A stretch of 52,456 nucleotides of DNA. Source: Gemmatimonadota bacterium (GTDB taxonomy: Bacteria; Gemmatimonadota; Gemmatimonadetes; Gemmatimonadales; Gemmatimonadaceae). This document shows positions 16,128 through 25,803 of this stretch, piece by piece. A program made the position numbers and the translations under genes. The first letter of the stretch is position 1. Every line of letters starts with the position of its first letter. The notes under the pieces are model-generated. The model ran no database searches, was not told where the DNA came from, and saw only the letters and a list, made by a program, of their open reading frames with translations. The stretch is from positions 1 through 52,456 of the forward strand of contig JACQBG010000048.1 in assembly GCA_016194585.1 (NCBI GenBank). Reading direction: 5' to 3'.

Positions 16128-16154
16128 CCCGCGACACGCCCGCATTGTCGCGGG
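16128..16154 (+). promoter_or_regulatory. rho: Hairpin in the rho leader region
   Basis: A perfect 9-bp stem (CCCGCGACA and complement) with a 9-nt loop lies about 130 bases before the rho start, within a 297-base gene-free region. Rho genes are commonly autoregulated by premature termination in their leader; whether this hairpin takes part is inference. Nothing else clear was found in this gap apart from a short palindrome just after the preceding stop. Confidence 0.4.
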
Positions 16155-16286
16155 CAGCCACAGTTCGAGCAGGCCGCATCCATTTCCAGTGTCGTACCGC
16201 GCTTCGAGCGCACCCGGGACGCCGACGAGTGGCATCGTCCGTCCATTTTCCGTTCCAGCAGCCCCACAGTCGAGCCACACACCGTA

Positions 16287-17837
16287 ATGAACGAACGTCG
16301 ACGCCCCAATCGTCGCGGCCGCGGCACACGCGGCCGCGGAAGCGCAGCTCCTGCGAATCCCGAAACGCCGGGTGAAGCGGATCCGTACCGCGATCCTTCC
16401 GAGGACGGCGGCGGTCCGCCGCCGGATGCCGGTGGGGACGACGGAGGGGACCGGCCGGCGGAATCCGCCGCGTCGGACGCCGGGGATGGCGGGGACGCGG
16501 CGACGCGCCAGGATCAGGGGATGACGGCGCCGGCACCAGGCGGGAATGGCGCACCGATGGAATACCGCCAGCATGGGAACAACAACGACCGGCAGGGCGA
16601 GCGGCAGGGTGGACGACGTGGGCGCCGGAATCGTCGTGGACGGAACCGGGGTGGTGTGGGCGGGGGCGGCGCGGCACCGCAGCACGAGCAGCCGTCGGGA
16701 CCGCCGATCCCGATCGTCGCGGACGGCGTGTCGGAGGGGTGGTTCGATCCGTCGCGGGACGCCGGGTTCATCCGGCGAGCGCAGTTCAGCTATCTCGCCG
16801 ACCCGGGCGATGCCTACGTCGGCCCGCAGCTGGTGCGGCAGTACGGACTGCGCCGTGGCGACAAGCTGGTGGCGTCGACGGGGCGGGACCATCGCGGCCG
16901 GCTGACGGTCGCCGAGATCACGGCGATCAACGACAACGATCCGGCCGAGGCCGTACGCCGGCCCGACTTCCAGACCCTGACGGCGAGCTATCCGGAGCGC
17001 AAGCTGACGCTCGAGACGGGGCGCCCGGCGAAGGGTGGACCGGAGGTGACGCGGCGCGCGATCGACCTCATCGCGCCGATCGGCTACGGCCAGCGCGCCC
17101 TGATCGTTGCGCCGGCGCGCGCCGGCAAGACGATGCTGATGCAGGCGATCACGGAGGGGATCGCGATCAACCATCCGAACGCGACGCTGCTCATCCTGCT
17201 GGTGGACGAGCGCCCGGAGGAAGTGAGCGAAGCGATCTCGTGGGGCGTCGGGGAGGTGATCGCGAGCAGTTTCGACCAGCCGGCGAAGCGGCACGTCGAG
17301 GTGGTGGAGATGGTGATGGAGCGGGCGCGCCGCCTCGTCGAGACGGGGAAGGACGTGGTGATCGTGCTCGACTCGCTGACGCGCATGGCGCGCGCCTTCA
17401 ACACGGCGGAGCGCGGCACGGGACGCACGCTGTCGGGCGGTCTCGACAGCTCGGCGATGGCGCGGCCGAAGGCGTTCTTCGGCTCGGCGCGCAACATCCT
17501 GCCGGAGCATGGCGGCGGCTCGCTGACGATCATCGCGACGGCGCTCGTCGAGACGGGATCGCGGATGGACGACGTGATCTTCGAGGAGTTCAAGGGCACG
17601 GGCAACTGCGAGATCAAGCTCGACCGGTCGCTGGCCGAGAAGCGGATCTTCCCGGCGTTCGACATCGGCACGAGCGGCACGCGTCGCGAGGAGAAGCTGT
17701 ACAACGCGAGCCAGATCGACGCGATCTACACGTTGCGGCGCGGGCTGCAGCAGATGCCGCCGCAGAGCGCGATGGAGTGGCTCATCAAGCGCATCGCGGC
17801 GACGACGAGCAACGACGCGCTGCTGGCCGGACTCTAG
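16287..17837 (+). CDS. rho: Transcription termination factor Rho
   Basis: A 516-residue hexameric RNA helicase that ends transcription. Residues 1-135 are a disordered extension rich in Gly, Asp and Arg with RG repeats (GRRGRRNRRGRNRGG near 109-123) in place of a recognisable Rho_N helical domain. The cold-shock RNA-binding domain is at about 140-215 (ADGVSEGWFDPSRDAGFIR), the P-loop APARAGKT at 275-282, Walker B at IVLDSLTRMARA, and the Q/R-loop segment at FFGSARNILPEHGGGSLTI, ending EFKGTGNCEIKLDR. ATG 16287 is chosen because the earlier frame is antisense-like. The stop overlaps the stop of the convergent cassette by 4 bases. Confidence 0.95.
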   Translation: MNERRRPNRRGRGTRGRGSAAPANPETPGEADPYRDPSEDGGGPPPDAGGDDGGDRPAESAASDAGDGGDAATRQDQGMTAPAPGGNGAPMEYRQHGNNNDRQGERQGGRRGRRNRRGRNRGGVGGGGAAPQHEQPSGPPIPIVADGVSEGWFDPSRDAGFIRRAQFSYLADPGDAYVGPQLVRQYGLRRGDKLVASTGRDHRGRLTVAEITAINDNDPAEAVRRPDFQTLTASYPERKLTLETGRPAKGGPEVTRRAIDLIAPIGYGQRALIVAPARAGKTMLMQAITEGIAINHPNATLLILLVDERPEEVSEAISWGVGEVIASSFDQPAKRHVEVVEMVMERARRLVETGKDVVIVLDSLTRMARAFNTAERGTGRTLSGGLDSSAMARPKAFFGSARNILPEHGGGSLTIIATALVETGSRMDDVIFEEFKGTGNCEIKLDRSLAEKRIFPAFDIGTSGTRREEKLYNASQIDAIYTLRRGLQQMPPQSAMEWLIKRIAATTSNDALLAGL

Positions 17838-18817
17838 TTCGGGACCGACGACTTCTCGTCGAACCAATCCGCGAGAGTACGGAAAAGCTCGGCGCACGCG
17901 TCCCACGAGAGTCGTGCGCCGTAGGCGGTCGGTTCCCGTGTGACATTGATGGCAGCGAAGAACGAGCTGTGCTCCCGCCACAGCTCCCGCGTGCGCGAGA
18001 TAGCCTGATATCCGTCCATCCCAGACGTCCCGGTGGCCCCGCGCGATGGCCACGTGGCATTCCACTTCGCGAGGAACGCGAACGCGTCGTAGTAACGGCG
18101 CCATGTGAGATGTTCTTCCGCGTCGATCCGAAGAAGCTCACGCCACTTCGAAGGTCTCGCCGTGAAGATCGCCGGGCGATCGCCAGTCGACTCGATCCAC
18201 CATGCTTCCGTCAGATCGTTCAGCGCCTCACGAACGGCCGGGACGGAATAGCCCGTTAGTTCCGCGAGTTCCCGAGTGGTCAGCCACTCGGGGGCACTAC
18301 CGAGCAACACGGCGAGCACGTCGGGCTTGACGCCGAGTCCGAGGCCCAGCCGAAGCTGAAGCAGAGTTGTTGCGCCCGACCTCCATCGCCCGACGCGGAC
18401 CGCTTTGCGAGACGATTCACGTTTCTGACGGTCTTCTGGCACGTCGATGCGATGCGGCTTGCTGACGACCGCGCGCCAACTGGCGCTTCCCGTGCGCGCC
18501 CGCACGCGCGCCGCTAGGCCGCTGAGTTCTCGATCGGTGTCGGTGCCTGTCAGCATAGGTCGCAGTGCGCGCAATCGACTAATGCTCACCAAGTCTGAGT
18601 TCTCGGCGAGCCACTCTTCGGCGATGTCGGCAAGCCTGCGCTCGCGATATGCTAGAGCGAGACTACCGAGGATCAACGACTCGGGATCGACCATGACGTC
18701 GGACGAGCCGGGGGAACCGGAAGTAGCGACACCTATGCGCCCCCACTGTCGCCACGCATTGGCGACTGCGGCCTCGTTGAGCGTCTCGCTGCTAGCGGCG
18801 ATGCTGTTCTGCGACAT
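17834..18817 (-). CDS. Winged-helix protein of the nucleotidyltransferase cassette (putative antitoxin)
   Basis: A 327-residue protein with a winged helix-turn-helix at about 177-215 (WLTTRELAELTGYSVPAVRE, then WWIES), preceded by a basic linker and followed by a Trp/Arg-rich region (EEHLTWRRYYDAFAFLAKW). No signal peptide. It overlaps the upstream nucleotidyltransferase gene by 26 bases, so the two are one unit. A transcription regulator or AbiEi-like antitoxin role is inferred from this pairing. The gene is visibly lower in GC than rho and the peptidase gene on either side, and its stop shares CTAG with the rho stop, suggesting a transferred cassette. Confidence 0.72.
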   Translation of the reverse strand: MSQNSIAASSETLNEAAVANAWRQWGRIGVATSGSPGSSDVMVDPESLILGSLALAYRERRLADIAEEWLAENSDLVSISRLRALRPMLTGTDTDRELSGLAARVRARTGSASWRAVVSKPHRIDVPEDRQKRESSRKAVRVGRWRSGATTLLQLRLGLGLGVKPDVLAVLLGSAPEWLTTRELAELTGYSVPAVREALNDLTEAWWIESTGDRPAIFTARPSKWRELLRIDAEEHLTWRRYYDAFAFLAKWNATWPSRGATGTSGMDGYQAISRTRELWREHSSFFAAINVTREPTAYGARLSWDACAELFRTLADWFDEKSSVPN

Positions 18818-19409
18818 GTCGAATCACCCAGTCGATGCGGTCGTCGAGATCCCTCGCGACATTGGCTGACCGGACCCACGTCGCTGCCGAATTGAGTTCT
18901 TCGGTCGTCGCGCGAAGCGCGACCAAGTCATCAAGATGGCGGCGTTCCGTGGGTACGATGCTCCACGTCTCCCCGCGCTGAACGTGGTCGGCTGCCGCCT
19001 CGAGCTTGAGTGCGATCAGATCCGTGCGATGCAGCACGCCGATCTCCAAGCTCCCGTAGCGACGCCACTGGATGCGATCACCGTAGCCAATGGGCAGACC
19101 TGCGGAGTAGCCGGACGACATCTCTGAGTTGAGCCAATCGCTCGGCAGTCCGAAGTCCGTCGCGACTTCTTCGACCCATCGCAGAAGATCGCGAGGCAGG
19201 GGATTCGGCGCCGGGACCAACTCCGTTCGTTCGTTCCGAATGCACAGGACGTCGACGTCAGCGGTCGTGCGCGCCAATCGATCGAGGAGGGCGAGCGCCG
19301 CGCCGCCAGCGACCACGAACGCGTATGAAATTCCGCGTGCGTCGAGCAACCTGCCGAGCGCGCCGAGCGCATCGTCGATCGGCGCCGCAGAGCCGAAGGG
19401 TTTCTCCAT
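18792..19409 (-). CDS. AbiEii/DUF6036-like nucleotidyltransferase (putative toxin)
   Basis: A 205-residue DNA polymerase beta-superfamily protein. Motif I is GGAALALL (35-42) with the metal-binding pair D51/D53 in TTADVDVL. Motif III is DLIALKLEAAADH with Lys135, and motif IV is RRHLDDLVAL (D160/D161). These four match the layout of AbiEii-type toxins, which transfer nucleotides to RNA or protein targets. The first motif is GGA, not the GGS of most active enzymes. ATG 19409 follows a long AT-rich leader. A household role for an orphan nucleotidyltransferase is possible; the partner gene and composition favour a defence or toxin-antitoxin module. Confidence 0.72.
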   Translation of the reverse strand: MEKPFGSAAPIDDALGALGRLLDARGISYAFVVAGGAALALLDRLARTTADVDVLCIRNERTELVPAPNPLPRDLLRWVEEVATDFGLPSDWLNSEMSSGYSAGLPIGYGDRIQWRRYGSLEIGVLHRTDLIALKLEAAADHVQRGETWSIVPTERRHLDDLVALRATTEELNSAATWVRSANVARDLDDRIDWVIRHVAEQHRR

Positions 19410-19562
19410 TGTCAGTCGCTAGGTTGAAAGCAGTATTATTCTTCATTGTAAGAAGGATAAGCTTTCTCTATTAGAAATACAATCCTACATTCGCAGCAAG
19501 AATGAATGATGTAACTCATTTATTTACAACCACTTACATATGTTCGTCGATTGAAAGTGGAA
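19410..19562. promoter_or_regulatory. AT-rich region upstream of the nucleotidyltransferase cassette
   Basis: About 150 bases with far lower GC than the rest of the window (runs such as ATTTATTTACAACC). On the minus strand it holds TACAAT and TAATAC hexamers, the latter 16 nt after TTATCC, as possible promoter elements before the ATG at 19409. No repeat, att-like duplication or transposase remnant was identified at its edges. It most likely came with the cassette. Confidence 0.5.
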
Positions 19563-19598
19563 AATGGCACCGCACACCAGTCGGCGCGCGGTGCCATT
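19563..19598 (-). terminator. Intrinsic terminator after the M20 peptidase gene
   Basis: An 11-bp perfect stem (AATGGCACCGC and complement) with a 14-nt loop is followed on the minus strand by TTCC and further T-rich sequence; the AT ends of the stem extend the T tract to TTTT. It lies 20 bases past the peptidase stop and separates that operon from the cassette. Confidence 0.8.
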
Positions 19599-19617
19599 CT
19601 CACTCTGAACCCGGCCG

Positions 19618-21000
19618 CTACTTCGTGTATTCGTCCCAGAGCGTCGCGATGGCGCGGAGGCCGCGGCGGAAGTTGTCGACGAGGATCCATTCGTCGGGGG
19701 CGTGCGCATTCTCGCCGGGGAGACCGAAGCCGACGAGGAGCACCGGCACCTTGAGGATCTTCTGGAAGTCGACGACGACGGGGATGGAGCCGCCCTCGCC
19801 CTGGATGATCGGCGCGCGGCCGAAGGCGGCGTGCAGGGCGCGGCTCGCCGCGTCGAAGATCTTGCCGGCGAGGTCGGCGCGCCACGGATGGCCGCCGTGC
19901 AGCGCCTCGACGGTGACGGTGACGCCGGCGGGGGCGACCTTCTTGACGTGCGCCTTCAGCAGGCGCTCGATGACCTTCGGGTCCTGGTCGGGGACGAGGC
20001 GGCAGCTGACCTTCGCCATGGCCTTGGCGGGGAGGACGGTCTTGGCGCCCTCGCCCGTGTAGCCGGAGAGCATGCCGTTCACTTCGAGAGTGGGGCGGGT
20101 CCAGAGCTTCTCGAGGGTGGTCTTCCCTGCCTCGCCGCCGAGGGTCTTCACGCCGACGTCCTTCTTGAACCGCGTGTCGCTGAAGGGGAGCTTCTTCATG
20201 CCGGCGAGCACGGCCTTTGGGAACGGCAGCACCTTGTCGTAGAAGCCCTTGATGGCGATGCGCCCCTTCTTGTCGTGGAAGGTCGAGAGGATGTGCGCGA
20301 GCGCCATGGCGGGGTTCACGACGGCGCCGCCGTACATGCCGGAGTGCAGGTCGCTCGAGGGTCCGACGACGTTGATCTCGAAGTAGGCGAGGCCGCGGAG
20401 CGAGCTGAGGATGCTCGGGATGCCGGGGGCGAACATCGACGAATCGGAGATGACGACGGCATCGCAGGCGAGCCGCTCGGCGTGTCCCTTGATGAACGCG
20501 GCGAGGTGTTCGCTGCCGACCTCCTCCTCGCCCTCGGCGAGCAGGATCACGTTGCAGGGGAGCGTGCCGCGGGTGGCGAGGTGCGCCTCGAGCGCCTTGA
20601 CGTGGATCCAGAGCTGGCCCTTGTCGTCGACCGAGCCGCGGGCGAAGAGCTTGCCGTCGCGGATCGTGGGTTCGAAGGCCGGCGTGGTCCAGAGCTCGAG
20701 GGGTTCGGGGGGCTGCACGTCGTAGTGGCCGTACACGAGCACCGTGGGTGCGCCGGCGGGCGCGCGGCGCCACTCGCCGAGCACGACGGGGTGTCCGGGG
20801 GTCGGGATCGTCTCTGCCGTGAAGCCGATGGCGGCGAGCTTGCGTTCGAGCCAGTGCGCGGCGGCGAGCGTGTCGGGGTTGTGCTCGGTGCGCGCGCTGA
20901 CGCTGGGGATGCGGAGGAACTCGAAGAGTTCGTCGTGGATGCGCTGGTCGTTGGACGCGAGCCAGCGTTCGAGGTCGGTCGGTACCGTGGGAGCAGGCAT
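19618..21000 (-). CDS. M20 family dipeptidase/metallopeptidase
   Basis: A 460-residue di-zinc peptidase of the carnosinase/CNDP-like group. Metal and catalytic residues are visible in TVLVYGHYDVQPPEP (His and catalytic Asp), RGSVDDKGQL (bridging Asp) and LLAEGEEEVGSEH (catalytic Glu-Glu). A dimerisation lid follows (PSSDLHSGMYGGAVVNPAMAL), and the last zinc ligand is in ENAHAPDEWI. There is no signal peptide, so it should cleave small peptides in the cytoplasm. The longer upstream frame is rejected: ATG 21000 sits just past the glycosyltransferase stop (gap 5 bases), implying one operon. Confidence 0.93.
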   Translation of the reverse strand: MPAPTVPTDLERWLASNDQRIHDELFEFLRIPSVSARTEHNPDTLAAAHWLERKLAAIGFTAETIPTPGHPVVLGEWRRAPAGAPTVLVYGHYDVQPPEPLELWTTPAFEPTIRDGKLFARGSVDDKGQLWIHVKALEAHLATRGTLPCNVILLAEGEEEVGSEHLAAFIKGHAERLACDAVVISDSSMFAPGIPSILSSLRGLAYFEINVVGPSSDLHSGMYGGAVVNPAMALAHILSTFHDKKGRIAIKGFYDKVLPFPKAVLAGMKKLPFSDTRFKKDVGVKTLGGEAGKTTLEKLWTRPTLEVNGMLSGYTGEGAKTVLPAKAMAKVSCRLVPDQDPKVIERLLKAHVKKVAPAGVTVTVEALHGGHPWRADLAGKIFDAASRALHAAFGRAPIIQGEGGSIPVVVDFQKILKVPVLLVGFGLPGENAHAPDEWILVDNFRRGLRAIATLWDEYTK

Positions 21001-21005
21001 GGGAG

Positions 21006-22568
21006 TCAGTCGGTCCAGGGGAATGGTTGCGCACGCGGGGGCCAGTCGCCGTTCCAGTGGCCCAGGAACCAGAGCCGCTTGCGGGCGACGAGCTCGCCGT
21101 CGCGGAGCAGCGCCACGCTCTCCTTCATGTCGCTGCTCGCGAAGCAGCAGGAGAGTTTCTTGATGATCTTCGGTTCGCCGATCTCGTCGTCGAGCACGAG
21201 GAGGAGGCTCGCGCCGATGTGCGCCGAGTCGGGGAACGTCTGCCAGAGATCGTATTGGTTGGGGCGTCCCTGCAGGTTGAGCGAGAAGACGCGCGGCCGG
21301 CCGCGAACATGGTACGCGAGCTCGCTCGCGTCCTGGTAGCGTTCGGCGCCGAGGAAGAGGTCGGAGACGCCGAACGACGCCCTCTGCATGTAGAAGGCGC
21401 GCGTGCGGTCGATGGCCTGCGCCACCTGTTCCCATCCGTAGGCCTTCGCCACCTGGTCACGGTCGGCGCGAAGGGGGAGGATGGGGGTGAGCACGTGCAC
21501 GTAGATCACGAGCGAGAGGAGCGCGCCGAGCGCGAGACCGCCGCGCAGCCACTTCACGCCGCGCCACGTCTCGGGCGGCTCGACGGCGACGAGCACCATC
21601 GCGGGGATCCACGCGATGGCGGGCCAGTTGGCTTCGACGGAGCGCCGGGTGGCGCTGAAGAGGAAGAACGCGATGCAGGTGACGGCGACGGTGCCGAGCA
21701 CGACGCGCAGACCGCTCGGCGTGGGGTCGAAGGCACGGCGGATGCCGCGGACGACGAAGTAGAAGAGGATGGGGGAGAGCAGTCCGATCTGTCCGCCGAC
21801 GAGCTCGAGCTCGCGATTGAGCGCGCCGAGCGCGCCCCCCTTCGGCGCGCCGAGTCCGTGGCCAAGCTGGAACTTGAAGGAGACCCAGCCGTGCATCCCG
21901 TTCCAGACGAGCACGGGGGAGAGCGCGAGCGAGGCGACGGCGACGGCGACGTACGGGCCCGGTTCGCCGAACCGGTTCTGCAGCCGCGGATGGAGCAGGC
22001 AGGCGAGGGCGATGCCCACCGGGACGAAGACGCTGGAGAATTTCGACGCCATCGCGAGGCCGATGCAGAGGCCGGCGAGCGCCCACCAGCGCGTGGCGTG
22101 CGCCGTGGACGCCGGTCCGTCGGGGGAATCGGGGCCGGTGTCGAGGGCGCGGATGACGGCGTAGAGCGTCCAGGCGACGAAGCAGAGCATCGGCGCGTCG
22201 GGGGTCGCGAGGACCGAACCGGCCGCGGCGAGCGGGACGCAGGTGAAGACGAGCGCGGCGAGGCGCCCGGCCTCGTCGCCGTCGATGCGTCGCGCGGTGA
22301 GCGCGATGGCGAGGGCCGTGGCCCCGCTCGCGAGGATGGAGAAGAGGCGGATGGCGAGCGGCGTGTTGCCGAGCAGGATCGTGCCGGCACGCACGAAGAG
22401 CGCGATCATCGGCGGATGATCGAAGTAGCCGGCGGCGAGCGTCCGCGACCAGTCCCAGTAGTAGGTCTCGTCGGGGAACAGCGGGATGACGGCGCCGAGC
22501 ACGAGCCGGAGGGCCGTGGTCCCCGCGATGAGCGCGAGCGTGTGGCGCCAAGCGCGCGAAGAGTTCAC
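21006..22568 (-). CDS. GT39/ArnT-like membrane glycosyltransferase
   Basis: A 520-residue polytopic membrane protein of the dolichyl/undecaprenyl-phosphate sugar transferase family. The first periplasmic loop carries the catalytic acidic pair in [10 protein letters not shown], followed by [18 protein letters not shown], both hallmarks of the family. About 10-12 hydrophobic segments follow, then a C-terminal soluble part (about 370-520) with no known motif. It should add a lipid-linked sugar to lipid A, protein or another envelope target. GTG 22568 is chosen since GGAGA precedes it and the frame upstream is polar. Divergent from the DUF255 gene (53 bases). Confidence 0.87.
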   Translation of the reverse strand: MNSSRAWRHTLALIAGTTALRLVLGAVIPLFPDETYYWDWSRTLAAGYFDHPPMIALFVRAGTILLGNTPLAIRLFSILASGATALAIALTARRIDGDEAGRLAALVFTCVPLAAAGSVLATPDAPMLCFVAWTLYAVIRALDTGPDSPDGPASTAHATRWWALAGLCIGLAMASKFSSVFVPVGIALACLLHPRLQNRFGEPGPYVAVAVASLALSPVLVWNGMHGWVSFKFQLGHGLGAPKGGALGALNRELELVGGQIGLLSPILFYFVVRGIRRAFDPTPSGLRVVLGTVAVTCIAFFLFSATRRSVEANWPAIAWIPAMVLVAVEPPETWRGVKWLRGGLALGALLSLVIYVHVLTPILPLRADRDQVAKAYGWEQVAQAIDRTRAFYMQRASFGVSDLFLGAERYQDASELAYHVRGRPRVFSLNLQGRPNQYDLWQTFPDSAHIGASLLLVLDDEIGEPKIIKKLSCCFASSDMKESVALLRDGELVARKRLWFLGHWNGDWPPRAQPFPWTD

Positions 22569-22621
22569 TCGGTAAACTTCTCCGTCGCGCACGCCGCGCG
22601 CCACTGAGCGACCACTCCGCC

Positions 22622-24694
22622 ATGGCCAACCGCCTCGCCCGAGCGAGCAGTCCGTACCTGCTGCAGCACGCGGACAACCCCGTGGACTGGTATCCCTGGG
22701 GCCCCGAGGCGCTTGCGGCTGCCCGCACCGCCGACAAGCCCATCCTGCTGTCGATCGGCTACGCGGCGTGCCACTGGTGCCATGTGATGGCGCGCGAGTC
22801 GTTCGAGGACGCGACGACCGCGGCGCTCATGAACGAGCTGTTCGTGAGCGTGAAGGTCGACCGCGAGGAGCGGCCCGACCTCGACGCGGTGTACATGCAG
22901 GCCGTGCAGGCGATGACCGGGCACGGCGGCTGGCCGATGACGGTGTTCCTCACGCCGGCGGGGGAGCCGTTCTACGGGGGGACGTACTTCCCGCCGGAGG
23001 ACCGGCACGGGTTGCCGAGCTTCCGGCGGATCCTGCGGACCATCGCCGACGCCTGGCGCACGCGGCGCGAGGAGGTCGGCCGGGCGGTGCTCTCGGTGGC
23101 GGAGGTGTACGCGGCGGCGGCCGATACGGTGCAGCCGGGGCCGGCACTCGACGCCAGTGTGCTCGACGGGGGATGGCGCGGGATCGCGCGCCGCTTCGAG
23201 CCGATCGCCGGCGGGTTCGGCGGGGCGCCGAAGTTCCCGCACGCGATGGCGCTCGACGTGGCGCTGCGACGGTGGGCGCGCCGCGGGGAGGCACAGGCGC
23301 TGCACATCGCGACGCACTCGTTCCTGCAGATGGCGCGGGGCGGGATCTTCGACCAGGTGGGCGGCGGGTTCCACCGGTACACCGTGGACGCGGCGTGGCT
23401 GGTGCCGCACTTCGAGAAGATGCTGTACGACAACGCGCTGCTCGCGCGGCTCGGCGTGCACCTGTGGCAGGCGACCGGCGACGACGAGGTGCGGCGTGCG
23501 ACCGAGCGCACGCTCGCCTGGGTGCGGCGCGAGATGACGGATGCGAACGGCGGTTGGTATTCGTCGCTCGACGCCGACAGCGAGCATGAGGAGGGGAAGT
23601 TCTACGTCTGGTCGGCGGACGAGTTCGCCGCGGTGGCGGGTGCCGACGCGTCGTGGGCGGGGCCGTGGTTCGGCGTGACCGCCGCGGGCAACTGGGAGGG
23701 GCACAACATCCTCACCGCGCGGGGCGCGGCGGGCGGCGCGAACGCGGCGGGCGCCGCGTTCGGCGACGGCTCGGAATCGGCGTTCACTCCATCGCCGGCG
23801 GCGCTGGAGCGCGTGCTGCAGCGACTCTACGCGGCGCGCGCGCGGCGCGTCTGGCCAGGACGCGACGAGAAGATCATCGCGTCATGGAACGGGCTGATGC
23901 TGCGCGCGATGGCGGAGGCGGCGCGCGTGTTCGACGACGCGGAGGCGCGCGCCGCGGCGCTGGCGAATGGCGAGTTCCTCTGGCATGCGATGGTGCGCGA
24001 GGGGCGCGTGTTCCGCATCCACGCCAAGGGCGCCCCGCACATCCCGGGCTTCCTCGAGGATCATGCCGCGGTGGCGCTCGGCTTCATCGCGCTGTATCAG
24101 CTCACGTTCGACCGGGCATGGCTCGACCGGGCCGTGGCGCTGGCCGACCGCTGCGTGACTCACTTCTGGGACGAAGCGGAAGGCGCGTTCTACGACACGG
24201 CGGACGACCACGAACGGCTCGTCGTGCGGCCGCGCGACGTGATGGACAACGCGACGCCGGCAGGCGGCTCGCTGGCGGCGGAGCTGCTGCTGATGGTCGC
24301 CGAGTACACGGGGGCCGACGCGCCGCGCGCGACGGCGGTCCGGGCCTTGTCGTCGCTCGCGCGGCCGATGCAGGAGTACGGGGTGATGTTCGGGCACGCG
24401 CTTGGCGCGGCGGAGATGGCGGTGCACGGCGCGATCGAGGTGGCGATCGCCGGAGAGGTGGGCTCGGCGCCGTTCACGGCGCTGTCACGCGCGGTCGCCA
24501 GCCAGTACGTGCCGTCGCTCGTGCTGGCTGGAGGCGAGGGTGACGGCGCGCACGACATCGCGCTGCTGGCCGGGCGGACGGCGGCGAGCGGCGCGGCGAC
24601 GGCGTACGTCTGCCACGATTACCGCTGCGCAGCGCCGACGCAGGATGCGATGGCGGTCGTGACGCAGCTCGGCGCGGCGGCACGCATCGCCTAG
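22622..24694 (+). CDS. DUF255 thioredoxin-fold / six-hairpin protein (SPATA20, YyaL family)
   Basis: A 690-residue cytoplasmic protein. The N-terminal thioredoxin-like DUF255 domain (about 1-170) has the family-defining [15 protein letters not shown], the redox pair C50-x-x-C53 (ACHWCHVM) and [21 protein letters not shown]. The C-terminal two thirds resemble an (alpha/alpha)6 barrel like that of glycosidases or epimerases ([33 protein letters not shown]). The family is widespread but its biochemical role is unsettled. Its TAG stop overlaps the stop of the convergent zinc-ribbon gene through CTAG. Confidence 0.92.
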   Translation: MANRLARASSPYLLQHADNPVDWYPWGPEALAAARTADKPILLSIGYAACHWCHVMARESFEDATTAALMNELFVSVKVDREERPDLDAVYMQAVQAMTGHGGWPMTVFLTPAGEPFYGGTYFPPEDRHGLPSFRRILRTIADAWRTRREEVGRAVLSVAEVYAAAADTVQPGPALDASVLDGGWRGIARRFEPIAGGFGGAPKFPHAMALDVALRRWARRGEAQALHIATHSFLQMARGGIFDQVGGGFHRYTVDAAWLVPHFEKMLYDNALLARLGVHLWQATGDDEVRRATERTLAWVRREMTDANGGWYSSLDADSEHEEGKFYVWSADEFAAVAGADASWAGPWFGVTAAGNWEGHNILTARGAAGGANAAGAAFGDGSESAFTPSPAALERVLQRLYAARARRVWPGRDEKIIASWNGLMLRAMAEAARVFDDAEARAAALANGEFLWHAMVREGRVFRIHAKGAPHIPGFLEDHAAVALGFIALYQLTFDRAWLDRAVALADRCVTHFWDEAEGAFYDTADDHERLVVRPRDVMDNATPAGGSLAAELLLMVAEYTGADAPRATAVRALSSLARPMQEYGVMFGHALGAAEMAVHGAIEVAIAGEVGSAPFTALSRAVASQYVPSLVLAGGEGDGAHDIALLAGRTAASGAATAYVCHDYRCAAPTQDAMAVVTQLGAAARIA

Positions 24695-24888
24695 AGGTCG
24701 GCGCAACTCTTGTTGATGTTGCCGCACGCCGTGCAGACGAGCTTGCACTTGCGCCACACGAGCGCCGTCTCGCCGCAGTGGTCGCAATGCTCGGCCGGGG
24801 CGGGTCCGTCGGCTGGCGTCGCGGTGGCCGAACCGTCACGACGCCGGTCCGCGGGGCCGGCCGGATCGTCGGGCGGGGGCCGCGTCAC
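24691..24888 (-). CDS. Small zinc-ribbon protein, 65 residues
   Basis: The first half is disordered and Pro/Ala/Asp-rich. The second half is a Cys cluster: C35-x2-C38, C48, C52-x2-C55 and C62, reading [18 protein letters not shown] in part, which fits a zinc ribbon or paired knuckles. It starts at GTG 24888, four bases after the nadC stop, and is the third gene of the nadA-nadC unit. The function is unknown. A longer open frame upstream overlaps nadC and is discarded. Confidence 0.75.
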   Translation of the reverse strand: MTRPPPDDPAGPADRRRDGSATATPADGPAPAEHCDHCGETALVWRKCKLVCTACGNINKSCADL

Positions 24889-24892
24889 GTCG

Positions 24893-25803
24893 TCACTCGA
24901 AATCGAGCCCGAGGTCGAGCGCGCGCGGGGAGTGCGTGAGCGCGCCGACGCTGATACGGTCGACGCCGGTCTCGGCGATGGCCCGCACGGTCGAGAGGGT
25001 GACGCCGCCGCTCGCCTCGGTGACGCACCGGCCGGCGGCGATCGCGACCGAGTCGCGAAGCTGGTCGAGCGACATGTTGTCGAGGAGCACGCTGTCGGCG
25101 CCGGCTTCGACGGCGGCGCGCACCTGCGCCGGCGTGTCGCACTCGACCTGCACGGCGAGGCGGCGCGTGGCGTACTCGCGCACGCGGCGCACCGCGGCGG
25201 CGACGTCGCCGTCGACGGCGGCGAGATGGTTGTCCTTGATGAGCACCGCCGACGCGAGATCCATGCGGTGGTTGACGCCGCCGCCGCAGTGGACGGCGTA
25301 CTTCTCGAGGCGGCGCCAGCCGGGCGTCGTCTTGCGGGTGTCGAGGATGGCGGCGCGCGTGCCGCGCACCGCATCGACGTATCGGCGCGTGAGGGTGGCG
25401 ATGCCGCTCAGGCGCTGGAGGAAGTTCAGCGCGACGCGTTCGGCGGAGAGGATGCCGCGCGCGTGCCCCGAGATGAAGAGCACGGTGGCGCCGCGCGCGA
25501 CGGCGGTGCCATCCTCGGCGTCGACGCGAATCTCGACGCGTTCGTCGAGCAGACGGAAGGCGGCGAGGGCGAGCGGCACGCCGGCGACCACCCCGGGCTC
25601 GCGCGCGACGAGAAGCGCGCGCTGGTGCCTGCCGGAGTGGATCGTCGCGATGGTGGTGACGTCGTCGAACGCGCGATCCTCGTCGAGGGCGTCGTGCACG
25701 CGGGCGACGATCGCCGCGTCGTCGAGCGGGAAGCGGGCGCCGCCCGCGAAGCTCGGCGGCTCGAACGGGGTGATGCGGCGCGGGGGCGGCGGGTCGCCGG
25801 CCA

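Noticed and set aside
19502-20062. Plus-strand 186-residue open frame starting in the AT-rich strip
   Set aside because: Most of it is antisense to the M20 peptidase gene and shows no domain or ribosome site; the AT-rich start only lacks stops by chance.
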